This document shows, one piece after another, positions 47,701-59,039 of a DNA stretch of 64,000 nucleotides. Both the position numbers and the translations under genes were made by a program. A model generated the notes under the pieces. It was not told the DNA's origin. It worked only from the letters and a program-made list of their open reading frames with translations, and searched no databases. How positions within the stretch are numbered: position 1 is the stretch's first letter; each line of letters begins with the position of its first letter. Origin of the DNA: Carallia brachiata (Eukaryota > Streptophyta > Magnoliopsida > Malpighiales > Rhizophoraceae); NCBI GenBank assembly GCA_021464245.1, contig JADCRB010000034.1, forward strand, positions 62,001-126,000, read 5' to 3'.

Positions 47701-47883
47701 TCCAAACATGTTGATGTGAGATACCATTGGATTCGAGATGCCTTGGAGATGAAGCAATTCAACCTTGAGAAGATCCATACTGACGAAAATGGTTCAGATA
47801 TGATGACTAAAGCTTTGTCTACCGAGAAGTTTGCTTACTGCAGGAAGACAGCAGGTATGACCCAACTCCCTATTTGGGCTTGA
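44752..47883 (+). pseudogene. pol of the copia element, multiply frameshifted
   Basis: Fragments in order: protease (WVIDSAATYHCT, about 44800), the integrase zinc region and core up to 45468, integrase continuation 45450-45659 (RADNGGEY) and 45667-46020, a damaged linker to about 46425, reverse transcriptase 46426-46872 and 46885-47205 (YVDD box 46909-46920), and RNase H 47202-47561 and 47527-47883 (TDADMAGD, then CDSQSAIHLSKNP, ending near LPIWA). At least five frame changes or stops interrupt it, so no full-length polyprotein can be made. Confidence 0.9.
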
Positions 47884-47893
47884 GGGGGAGAAT
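47881..47893 (+). other. Polypurine tract
   Basis: TGAGGGGGAGAAT immediately before the 3' LTR, the plus-strand priming site. Confidence 0.85.
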
Positions 47894-48689
47894 TGTGGGG
47901 TCAACCCCAAATAAAGAAGAATAAATAATGGAGAGAGAGAGTGAGTGGAATAAAATAAGAAAAAGGAAGAAAAGAATTGAGAGAGTGGGAGACAATGGAG
48001 AGAGAAAAAGAATAAAGAAAGAAGAAAAAGAAAATAAAAGAGAGAAGTGGCCGGCTGTCGTGAAGAGAGGAAGAGAGAGAAAAAAAATTTTGGAAAAACC
48101 AGAGAGAGAGGGGAGCTCGGGGAAGAAGAAGAGAAGAAGAAAAGGGAGCATTCCAAAGATCCAACGGTGGATTTTGCTCCGATCGAGCCTTTTCGTATGT
48201 TCATCTGGGAACGTGCTCTACACATCCAACGGTTCAGATCTTCCATTAGTCCCTCCGGGTTCTACTGTAGTTCCACCATTTGGTGAGATTGTTCTCTTTT
48301 TCTGGTATATCGTCTGTGTGACGATATTGTAGAGAATTGGTGAACCAAGAATGTGTTTCTTGATGAATTTATAGTACGTATAGGTGAACTCTGGTTGTGT
48401 ACTGGAAAGACTGTACTGTGATCCCATTACTTAGTGGAAGTTTTGCTGGACTAGCGTCCCATGGTTTTTCTCTCCATATCGGGGAGTTTTCCACGTAAAA
48501 ATTCTGGTGTCTCGATATTATTATTTTTCTGCTGATTATTACTGCTTGGTTGGTGATTGTTGGTGCTGGTGAAATTAGTATCTTGTCTATTTATTAATCC
48601 GTAGGGAAAGAGGACAGATCCGGGACCGGGGCCTGTTTGGTTGCTGTGTTGATATCAGTAATTATTGTGATCATATCCTTTCCCCAACA
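47894..48689 (+). repeat. 3' LTR of the copia element
   Basis: 796 bp, collinear with the 5' LTR and 14 bp shorter through small indels. Confidence 0.93.
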
Positions 48690-48694
48690 TACGG
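48690..48694. repeat. Target-site duplication TACGG (right)
   Basis: Matches 43054-43058. Confidence 0.92.
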
Positions 48695-48741
48695 TACTCA
48701 GCAAATTAAGAGACAAATCGGCCGTTAACTTGAATACTCAC

Positions 48742-49060
48742 CAGCAGGCCGTGGAATTGGTGCCAAAGGTGGAAACTTTTCTCAAGAACTTGGCCCGGAT
48801 TCTTGGCAATGAAGAAAGACCCTTTTGTCTACTATTTGATCAACTATTCTTAACCGGATCTTGGCGTATTTTTATCAGTGATTCCCCTTCTTTTAAGATA
48901 TTTATGGTTCTGACAGACAGAAAACCAAGAACCGCCAAAACCCTTTTAGTAAATTCTTCTCTTCCTTCGTTTCTCTGTGCCTCCCAAGGGAAGTGGGTGT
49001 CCTTGAAAGCGCTTGTGGTTCTTTTCTTCTCTTTTCTCTGATGATCCTCCTCTGCATGAA
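48742..49060 (-). other. Probable 5' UTR exon of the CAX gene
   Basis: Minus-strand donor CCTGCTG/GTGAGTATT at 48742/48741 follows transcript-like, GC-balanced sequence that begins near 49060. It contains a short uORF starting ATGCAGAGGAGG. Pairing with the acceptor before Met 42284 would give a UTR intron of about 6.4 kb, most of it the copia insertion. The assignment rests on position and splice consensus only. Confidence 0.4.
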
Positions 49061-49216
49061 AAAAGCGAGTGGAGACATTACAGGAAATGGCCGGCGTTTT
49101 TGAAGCAGAGGGGTTCTTGGAAATACCGCTCTTTTTGTTAAGTTTGAATCTTCTCGTGAAACGGAAATGACAGTTGCAGGTTGGATTGGACTTTTAACTC
49201 TTCCTAATTGCTTGTG

Positions 49217-49905
49217 TTTGAATTAATTTTTCAAAAGGGATATTTATATTTTATTTTTAAAATATAAAAAGATAAATATTTAGAAAAATTTTGGATATTA
49301 TTGTTTGATTTTATTTATTTTTTATATATATCTCTAGTTGATTGAAAAATAATTTAAAGTTACTTTTTATTATTTTTTGAGTTATTTTTCACTTTTTAAT
49401 ATTAATAATAATTTATATAAACTAAATTACTCTTAAAAATATTTTTATAATCATATAATTATTTTTTTCATTTATCATATGAATTAGATATATTAATCTA
49501 TTTTATTAATATTTATATAAACACAATATTTTTTTAATTATTCTTAAATAATATTTTTTTACTTTAATTTTCTTTAATATTGGTATTTACAAAAAAATCT
49601 TGAACAATATATTTTTTTACCATCTAATAATAATTAATATTTTTTAAAAATTTAAAAATTAAGTGAAAAAATTTTTATATTATTTATATAATATAAAATT
49701 ATAAAATATAAAAATAAATTTTTTAATATAATATATTTATACAAATTAAGTGTTTAAATTAGACATTTCAGTATTCAATAATAATAATAAATATAAAATT
49801 AATTAAATATTTTATTAATTTTATTAGTAATCATTAATAAGAAATAGGAATTAGTAACAATAATGGATAACAATAATATTTAACAGGTGATTCAAACAAA
49901 TTCTT
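49217..49905. repeat. AT-rich MITE-like element, copy 2
   Basis: Ordered, same-orientation match to 30424-31152 over most of its length, more diverged near the left end. It closes with 'gattcaaacaaattc' where copy 1 has 'aaaccaaacagatcc'. Confidence 0.65.
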
Positions 49906-52900
49906 AAGCAATTAAAGCGGAGACAAATTATGTAAGCGATGGCCTTTGGAGTAATAGCGCATTCTCTTGAGTACTTTTTTGTTTTTCTGATCTTTTCTTT
50001 TGGACTAAAAATAATTTGTCCTTAACCCAAAAGATCACTATCGAGCACTCCAGGGAAGGATGTATAGAAGAATATTTGACTAAACACAGCCAAAAATACA
50101 ACCGCAAAGGAGAATCTCTAAGAGGCTTTTGCCGTTGTAGCTGACATAGTTTGCAACAAAAATATTTAAAAAAATTGTATTATATATATATAATCAAAAA
50201 ATTGAATTCAAAATTTAAACTGTTTTATTGTGAAAATATATATTAAATTTTAAAAAATTAAATAATAATTAATTTAACTATACTTTTTTAAGTGTCGCAT
50301 AACGTATATTTATTTAGTTTTATTCTATAAATATTAGTTTAAACATTTTCCTTGCTATTGGTGCCATTCATTGTAATATTCCACTCCACAGCGCAACGTT
50401 ATCTCCTATTATTGGTGGGGAAGAGGGACAGCAAAATAAAGGTAAAAATGAAGGTCCCCTATTCTTGCATAACGTAGCCGGTACTCACCCATGTCCATGC
50501 CTTTTATTTTTATATGGATTCCATTTTTTGTAATGATTCCTGATTCGAATCCAAAGTCATTGGTTCCTCATCGTATCGAAAAATGCTACAAACAGTTGAA
50601 CTGAATTTTGTTATGATCAAACTTTACAAATAAATTAACTAAAAATGATATTTATCATTTAAAATAACGAATAAAATTCAATTTAAATGGTTATATTTAA
50701 TTAATTTTATTTAGTAAATAAGATTTAGAGTTTCAATTTTTTTAATGACTATATGAACAAGTTATTTACGAACTTAAACTGACATCGGTAGAACTGACAT
50801 CGTTAAAAGTTTGATTGGTTGATGATTTGAGTGTTGCTCCCCTCTCGTTCACACGGCATTTATACGAAGGCAATATGATGCCAACAATTTTACAGCACAT
50901 AGATACTACTGATGCATCACTTAACATAACCACACATGCATAATTTTGTGGTCTTCGAAGGAAGGGTGTCAGAGCCCCTATAAAAGGAGTAGGCGAGGAG
51001 GATAGGTTCAAACTCTGCCACGTAAGAGGCAACACAGACATGCGTCATTCTATGACGTGCAATCACTCATAAGATGAGACATTCGGAAGCCCATCTAACG
51101 ATAGAAGACTGAAAATAAGACTGCCAAACTTCCTCGTCTCGGTTGTGCTCCAGTTTCTCCCTCTGGGTTTTACATTAAACAATAGTTTATAAAACTGGAA
51201 GAACCTACCGTGGTTGTTAGGCAATTAATTTGGCATGATGCCATTGGGTTCCGATGGCCCAGATTGATAGCCTCTGTATAGATTCTTTTATGGCATTGCA
51301 GCCTCCTTCGTTCAACCAAAAAGAAACAAAGAAGTTTATAAAACTGGATCGGACTCATAGGATGGGCCGATGAATCAAAGAACCGTCGAAAAAGTTTTCG
51401 TTGAATCGGTTATTAAACCGGGATAGGAAGTGGTGGAAAAAAAAAACGGGTGGATGCGGACCAGCCCAGATGACCCAATGACGCATGATGCTGGCGGAAT
51501 GCTGAAGAAGGGCAAGGGTGGGCCGTTCCTAGGGCGTTTCGCCGTTCCACAACGGAGGCCCAAAAGGAGCCGATCGCGAGGAATCTCGGCACTCCAGGGG
51601 GGGGGATTTGGGCTCTTTTGGGCGAAGTCTAAAGGGAAATAAAAGGGCCGAATACGATGGATTTGAATCGCAGAGGGTTTTGATTTATGTCGGACAGGGT
51701 AAATGAACTGCAAGTGAAGTGTTGGCTTTGTTTTCTGTATTTTTCTGTTTATTTTTATAATAGTGTTAGAGTTTGATATAATTTATTTTTAGTTTAGTAG
51801 GACTACAAATAGCTACGCTTATTCGTTACGAATTCGACACCTCAATTTAGATTTAATCTATTAAACTAGTTAAACTTAAACATGGATTAAATCTTTAATT
51901 TATAGCTCGGTTGATTATGTAGAAAATGATATATCTAACCCGTGTGGCGCTAGATTTTTGTTGTGACCAGTAAAATGTCACCGGATCGAGCCTTGAATTG
52001 GCATTCACCTTCATACAGCGGCTAAACCTTTATATGACGTTGGATTGCTTCCAGAAGTCTTGGTAACTTCAGGACCGTTTCACTTGGAAACGACTTATAG
52101 ATGATTGAAGAATGTCTTGCCGACATCTTCAATCCTTTGTAATTTGTAACCTTGTTAAGAGGTGTTTGGGGATGCCGTGAGAAAATTCTACGAGACTCTT
52201 CTGTCTTTTTCTTGAATCATTTTTTATACATGCGGACAAGATTTGATGTATCTAGAATTCAACTATATAAATATAATATAAACAGTATTAAAATGACTAC
52301 ACAATTTATCTATTAAAATTTAATATGTCTAATTTTATTTATTTTTTAATTTAATTATTAAACCATTTATTTTATTATTATCTTACTTAAAAAATCTTAC
52401 TAAATATTTTTATTTATTAGAAGCACCTTTCAACATAATTGAAATGGGGATCCTATGGGAAACGGGGAACCTCTTTGTATATGCATAGAAAATGATAGAA
52501 AGACCGAATGAAGAGGGTAAAAGAGTATCAATAATAAATTAGCGAATAATATTTTTGTAACGTGTTAATTTTTTATAATAAAAAATAATATTATAATTTT
52601 TTATATCATATTTTATTAATTTTATTATAAAAATAATTAAAATTATTATATTATTGAAGCTTTCGCTGTCCTTCTAGCACGGTTCCTACGCCTGCGCCCT
52701 ATATGCATGTACTTATTCAAACGTTAAAGATTTTATCAGCCATCGTATTGACCAGACGGACGGTTGCCAATTCTGAACATCTCCACGCAGAAACACGTAG
52801 TATCAGTAAGCATTTCAACGGCTTACTCAGCAAAGGTAATTATCCCCAACAACACATAACAAAAAGCCCCAAAATCAACAACAATAATGTAAAGGGCAAA

Positions 52901-53100
52901 AAGTATAAATTCTGATTTTTGGATTTTTGAATTTTTATTTAAATAAAATAAGAGAGTAACTTTTTAAAATAATTGTAAAATTTTTTATAATAAAAAAATA
53001 AATTTTATTATTTTATTTTTGTTACAAAAACAACATAAGTATAACTTCAAGAAATTAACCTCTAATTTTACTCAAACAAAAATTCAGACACCTAGAAAAA
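49906..53100. other. Gene-free stretch
   Basis: AT-rich spacer with short ORFs of no recognisable type (50766-51041, 51375-51713). A possible SINE-like word GGTTCAAACTC at about 51006 has no other support, and a G9 run ends at 51605. The 53100-53400 region is the likely promoter and 5' UTR of the OTU gene, with a donor CTGG/GTAACT at 53397/53398. Confidence 0.45.
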
Positions 53101-54461
53101 TCGGCTCTAGCGTAAATGCCGCGTCTTGTGGAGTTTTGGTTTGGTTCCTTGTCGGGGTAGGAGAGGGTAGGAAGAACGTTTCTTTCAGTCCAAGGGATTG
53201 GATAAACTCAAAAGACCGGAGCTTTTTCGGGTTTTTACTCCTTTTGTATTCAATTATTCACTGTACAAGTCTAGCCGGTTGAAACTTGAAGCCTTTAAAA
53301 CGAATATCAACTGCCAACTATCTATCTTGTCTTTATCGTCCTCTTTCATAAAGGAAAACCTCCAGCCCCTCCTTTGTCTCTGTCTTCTTGCATCTGGGTA
53401 ACTTGCTGTTCCATTCTTTCTTTTTTCTTTTGTTTGTAAAGATTTGTCCTTTCCTCTTATCAAGATCTGCAATTTGTCATTTACGTGGCCTATTCAATTG
53501 GGATTCTTTAGTTTTGATTTTTTGAATTTTTAGACTGCGTGTTGGCAACTAATTGGATGCTTGATTGTGGGTATTCTTTATTCTTTTCTCAAATGTTGGG
53601 TTTCGTTAGGGGTTTTGTGTTTTCTTGCTGCTGGGTCTTATGTTTCCATTTATGATCTGTTCAAGAAAATGGAGTGATCATGTGGGCAATGTGTAATTTT
53701 TTTGTTCTCTTGGGTATATTATTTTGTGGGTTTGGATAAAGACCTGTGATTCAGGCTTTGAAGTTCCTCTTTCTTGGTATTTTTCACCCTGCAACCAGTT
53801 AGGGTCGTTGATTTTATTGCAGCAAATCAAATCTTGCGGGGTTTGATTCCGCGGAAGAGGTAGGAGAATAATAATTTGCTTTATGCCGTTGCTGTATTAA
53901 TTCAACTAAATAAATTCTAACAAAGACAAGTTCCGTAAACAAAATAGAAGTTAATGTAGGAAAAGAAAAGAATGGGGCTTCCGGGAGAGCCAGTGCTGGT
54001 TTTCTTGAAAAAGAAGGAACTTTTTCTTTTTTACATTTGTCCATTTACCAGACTTTGTAACTAAGGATTCTTTTTTTTTCTTGAGGCAGCAGTCTTAGTG
54101 AAAATGAAAGAACCTTTCTTTTCTTTCTTTCTTCTGTCTAACATTGGAGTTTGTCCCATTTACTATGAGGATCTGAAATGGGTCTTCAGCTGTTCATGAC
54201 TTAAATATCAGTTTTAGCTTTGGCAACATCTGTCAGATTCAGAATTTGATATGAAAGTTGATGACTTGGTGCACACTGAATTCTTTTTAGACACTTTCTG
54301 TGTTATTTTATCTGCCATACCTTCTACCTAAGAAATCTGTGATCGTTGTGGGAATTTATTCATTTTCAGATTATTCTGTCTGCCATTTGATATATCTCGA
54401 TTTTCTGTCTTGATTTGTTCTGCAGATTGGTGTTTAACACATATGTTGTTGTGGATATAGT

Positions 54462-57400
54462 ATGACTGAAAGCTATAGCAATGCAAGTGTAAGTTCGACC
54501 TCAAGTTTGAATAGTAGCTTTCCAGATACAGAGGATGATCAAACCATTGCCAGCATTTTAGCGGAAGAGGAAAATTCTAAAGTTGCTGGAAAGCTTGGGA
54601 AGAGACTCTCTCACTTGGATTCTATACCGGTAAATTCCCTTCCTGTTACTGGTTGGTGCTGTAAATTTCTAATGCAATCTTTTTGCTTGACCTCCCTCTC
54701 TGTGTTTGGTTCCCCCCCCCCCCCCCCCCTCTCAACACCCCACCTCACCCCACCCTACCCATGAACACGGGTAGATGGTGCAATACTTGTTATGTGTAAT
54801 GATCTCTGATTTTTCGTCCCAATCTGTGTCAATTGGGGTTACCACATTTTAATGTTTTATGCACTTGAAAGAGCTGAAGGGCTCTCCCTTAGAAATTGAA
54901 GATCACAAACTGCCTTAAATGTATCGTGCAGTTTTAGATATATGTGCTTCTGCATTTTTTGGTCAACTACGGATCTATTATAGCCAAAGTGCGATCTAAT
55001 TTGGCCTGTGTCAGATAGAGATTTATAAATCATCTCTAATGTTATATGTAGGTAAAATAGGGGTATAGTATGTCTTATATCTATTTCTGAAGTTTGGTGA
55101 TTTCCGAAAATTTTGCTCAGCTACAGTAAGTGTTTTGTTAATTTTCTGTGTTGACAGCACACTCCACGGGTTAATGGCCAGATACCTGATGTGAATGATG
55201 CATCCTTAGACCATGAACGGCTGTCTGAAAGGTTGTACAAGTTGTATGTGCCATTTTTCATCGATTCTTTTTGCAACATAATTGCATGCTATGGATTGAG
55301 CTTTGCTCTTATTTAGGCTGTCTTGGGTTATTGTGGATTGATCTTTCATTTTTTGATCTCTTATTTCTTTGAGATTTGCTTACCATTGATTCTTAGTGGT
55401 GTCCTTCGGGTAGGCCCATCTTCTGTATGTGCCATAGGTAAACATTTGCATCATATGGCCCCAAGACAACATTTCTGTGCCTGCCTTTATATTGCAAATA
55501 GTATAGTCCCTCTTTCTTTAATCTTGATAATTTTTCCTTTTTGTCCAGGTTGGCCACATATGATTTAGCAGAACTGCAAATTGCAGGTGATGGGAATTGC
55601 CAGGTGTTGCTACTAGTCTCAAGTTCTACAATTGCATTTTGTGTTTATATTGTTCAAGTTTGAACCAGTTTTGCATGGACAGAATTTAGTTCTGATGCAT
55701 CACACCAAATACTTTACATAATATTTTGCTTCTTAAACGTGGGTTTGACCTATTTGACAGTTTCGAGCATTAGCAGACCAACTGTTTCGCAATCCAGATC
55801 ATCACAAGCGTGTGAGGAAGCAAGTTGTGAAGCAGGTATGATTGATGAATTCATAACTATGTCCACTATTTCTGTCTCTGTATTGTAGGAGAATTGTAGC
55901 TTGAAACTCAGTAGATGGCTGGAACCCTTTTTTGGAAGAAAATATTCCTGTCTATCCAGATTCCTCTCCCTTTTTCCAGGGTTTATCTGTGTCCTTGTGT
56001 CCTCATATGTCATAATATTCTCTGGCATTAATGGCTGAACAAGAGTTGGGGCCCCTTCTTCCTCTGTTGTCTGGTAATAGTATGAGGACTTACCCAGAGT
56101 CAGCATCTTCTCCCATATAAATTATGTCAGGTCCTTGTGTGTTGGGTCTGTTTATCAATCTGGCGGGAAATGAATGATCTTAGATGACCCCGGGGCTAGC
56201 AAGCTTCACTCTTAATATAAGCATGAGAAGATAAGAAGCATGCTTGAACATGTATATGTATCTTCATTTTCACTGGAAGGCAACTTAGGCCTGTTTCTAA
56301 GATTTTCTCACCATTCTACACTACTCTTTCTCTTGATATGGTGCATATCTGTTGTTCTTTTTCAGCTAAAGCATTTCAGAAAACTATATGAAAGTTATGT
56401 TCCGATGAACTACAAAAGCTACCTGAAGACGATGAAAAAGTTAGATTTCTGCTATGGTGTCCGTTGTTCTTCCTGCAAAAAAATCAATAGAAATTTTGTC
56501 GTGGTAATGCAAACTAAGTATTTGTTGATTCTGTGCATGGACTTTGTCTGCAACTAGATCAGGAGAATGGGGGGATCATGTTACTTTGCAAGCAGCTGCA
56601 GATCGAGTAAGTAAACAGTTTTATTTTCTTACTCTCTCTAACCCTTTTTTTTTTGAGGTCTTGTATGGAAACAAATTTGTATTTTGTTGCCTTCTATATG
56701 GCTCCTTTAAGGGCACACCTTGCCAAACAGAACAGAGGTCAATGCTGCTTGGTTATATACCCACACCACTAGGTTCATCAATTTGGTTACATGGAATGAA
56801 ATGAAATAATGGAAAAGAATGTTGACATGACTTGCAAATAGGATGTCACTGTAAAACAAGTTTACAGTTGTTAGAGCCTCATTATAGATTGTTGCAAATG
56901 TTGAAAACTTTTGTATGTGCAAGAAAGAGAGAGGAGAAGGAGGGAGAGAGAGAGAGAGAGGTACTTCTCTTATACAAAGAATTCTCCAGCTTATATCGTT
57001 ATTAATGCGTGTTCAGAAATTCCATTATGTGTTGGCCTAACTTTGTAACTGGTCCCATGATATGAATGTGGTAATTCAGGCATAATCATTTGGGTGTTTT
57101 ATATCACCATAGAAGTGCAGGTCTAATGTGGGATTAAGCATTCTATGCATATTAACAATCACCGCCAGTCACTATCTCCAGATTTCCCTTCGAAGAATCT
57201 GACATCCCTGTTATAGGCCACTGCAACTAAACTGCATTTTTCTCCGAGCTATCTGAAGTGCTAGACTCAGTAGACTAGCTCTTGTATACTCTGGTGGATA
57301 GAACTCCAGCTTGTGATCAAATTTAAATGTCACAAAACCCATTTAATGGCTAGACTCAGTAGACTAGCTCTGGTGGGTTTTCTGTCATTTAAATTTGATC

Positions 57401-58591
57401 GCAAGTTGGAGTTCTATCCACCAGAGCAGACTAGCTCTAAAAATATGTATCACGTCAATTGTATATACTGATTTTGAGCCATAGAAGCAAATATTGGCAA
57501 CATCTTTCATGTCAATTGTATACTAGGCTGATTTTTCACGTCAATGTTTACGAGTAGCGTTTCCTAATTTCTTGTATTATTCCAGTTATCATTCAGTTGA
57601 TTTCTTCTATGATTATCTCTAACCTTTCATAACATGTTTCCAGTTTGAAGCCAAAATATCTTTAGTGACATCTTTTCGGGACACGTGCTACATTGAGATC
57701 ATGCCCAAGGACAAAACTCCTACCAGAGGTGGGTGTAATTTATCACTTCATGTCAATTTGTACACTCTATCCAACAGTTTTTTTTACATCATATTATCTC
57801 ATTGTACAAATGCATGCTTGATTGCTTCTTATTCATGCTGCTGATGAGTTCCTTGAAAAGGATTATTGTCTTCACTAGGACGGGTCTTGCATTTAAACTC
57901 GGAACGTAGTCAAGTTTTTCATATAATTTCCTATCTACTCAGTCAATGGGAACTCTTTGTCGTTGCCTAATGGTTCATGGATGCATATTTGCGAAGCATT
58001 TTTTGTGCACAGAACCTTAGCTCGATTGAGAGAAGTATAGAAGTGTAGCCCACAATAACTTAATAAATAAATAGATAAACAAACTGATAGTTAAATAGTT
58101 GAAAGGAGATTTGGCAGGTCTAATTGTTTGTGCTTGTTCTGCATCGTCGATGCCACCACCATTAGGCGCACAGATGGGCAGAAGCATTTGAATTGGTCGT
58201 TTAATTCATTAACTGATAGGTGAATTGATACATAGAGGACAGGCCCCAGGCGAACAATCCATCTTGATATTGGAAATGCAATTGAAGACCAAGATAACTG
58301 ATAACCCCATCATTTTTATTGTCTTTTTTATGAGCGTTTGTACCCGAATTATGACTGCCTTGTGTTTCCAGAGGTGTGGCTGAGCTTCTGGAGCGAAGTC
58401 CATTACAATTCACTGTATGCCAGTGGAGGTAATTGACAAACCTATAGTTGCAATTATTTGCTCCTTTTTGTCTATCAATTGGCATGATACTTTTGTGTTC
58501 TGCAACTAATGGAAGTTCATTTTTTGAACTGCACTACGTACCAACAGACGTACCCACTCGAGCGCCGAGGAAAAGGCATTGGCTTTTCTGA
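54462..58591 (+). CDS. OTU-domain cysteine protease (deubiquitinase), nine coding exons
   Basis: Exons 54462-54629, 55158-55243, 55549-55603, 55761-55835, 56366-56439, 56558-56606, 57644-57728, 58372-58428 and 58548-58591 splice in phase at GT-AG sites to 230 residues. OTU enzymes cleave ubiquitin chains. The N-terminal 80 residues are Ser-rich and variable. The catalytic triad is visible as Asp99 and Cys102 in LQIAGDGNCQFRALADQLF and His208 in WSEVHYNSLY. Family blocks KHFRKLYESYVPMNYKSYL, GEWGDHVTLQAAAD and CYIEIMPKD lie between. The protein ends KRHWLF. The size and sequence fit the plant OTU9/10/11/12 type. Met 54462 follows an acceptor (TTCTGCAG, 54425) of a 5' UTR intron. All motifs are intact. 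Confidence 0.93.
54712..54729. repeat. Poly-C tract (18 C)
   Basis: Uninterrupted C run in the first coding-region intron of the OTU gene, followed by CT/CAC-rich sequence. Unusually long for an AT-rich genome. Confidence 0.9.
56941..56961. repeat. (GA)n microsatellite in an OTU intron
   Basis: GA-rich run of about 20 bases between the sixth and seventh OTU coding exons. Confidence 0.8.
57289..57426 (+). ncRNA. Near-perfect 53-nt-arm hairpin in an OTU intron
   Basis: The left arm 57289-57341 (CTCTGGTGGATAGAACTCCA...) and right arm 57374-57426 (...GAGTTCTATCCACCAGAG) are inverted repeats with four differences, two of which become G-U pairs in RNA. The loop is about 32 nt. A 22-base direct repeat (ctagactcagtagactagct, 57261 and 57350) lies just outside and inside the arms. 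It could be a small-RNA precursor or a short foldback transposon. Expression cannot be judged from sequence. Confidence 0.45.
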
Positions 58592-59039
58592 GTTATTCAA
58601 GTCACACCCATCGGGCACCATTCGCTGCTTCTTTATATCCTGTGACCGTCTTTGCATACCATCTCCATGTATATCATAGAAAATTATTCCCTTTAATAGG
58701 AATGTAACCTGATGTAAATTAACATGATATTTGCAATTTTCTTTTACGTTTTATCTATATATTTTTTGCCACGTGGAATTTGAGGTTTAAAGGGGTACAT
58801 ATAATAATTATAGAAAAGAAAAATAGGAAGTTGAAAAATTATTTGTCATTAACATTGATGGAAATTATCAAAAAAGTACATAGTAGAAAACCACATCTCA
58901 GGTTCATGGTGGATGCTAAGATTAAAGAAAAAGCAATACAAAGTGCAGTCTAAAGCAATACATATTGAAGAGACTGCTTTTACATAGAAATAACAGAAGG
59001 TAACAGAAGGTATCGTTGGAATCGGAGTAAGTACTGCAG
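58592..59039. other. Convergent 3' flanks of the OTU and reductase genes
   Basis: The 448-base gap between two convergent genes holds their 3' UTRs. No other feature seen. Confidence 0.6.

Larger units (their letters stand above)
43059..48689 (+). mobile_element. Ty1-copia LTR retrotransposon, full length but decayed
   Basis: 5' LTR 43059-43868 and 3' LTR 47894-48689 both begin TGTGGGGTC and end CCCCAACA, with a TACGG duplication on each side. A PBS complementary to initiator-Met tRNA follows the 5' LTR and a purine-rich tract precedes the 3' LTR. The coding order gag, protease, integrase, RT, RNase H (integrase before RT) identifies Ty1-copia; the gag and protease wording suggests the Tork/Tnt1-like group. 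Several frameshifts split the polyprotein, so it is not autonomous. It lies antisense to CAX, apparently in the 5' UTR intron of that gene. The LTRs differ by many small indels in their first half and few changes in the second. Confidence 0.96.

Noticed and set aside
51000..51060. SINE/tRNA-like B box GGTTCAAACTC
   Set aside because: No cloverleaf, no convincing A box and no SINE tail or duplications.
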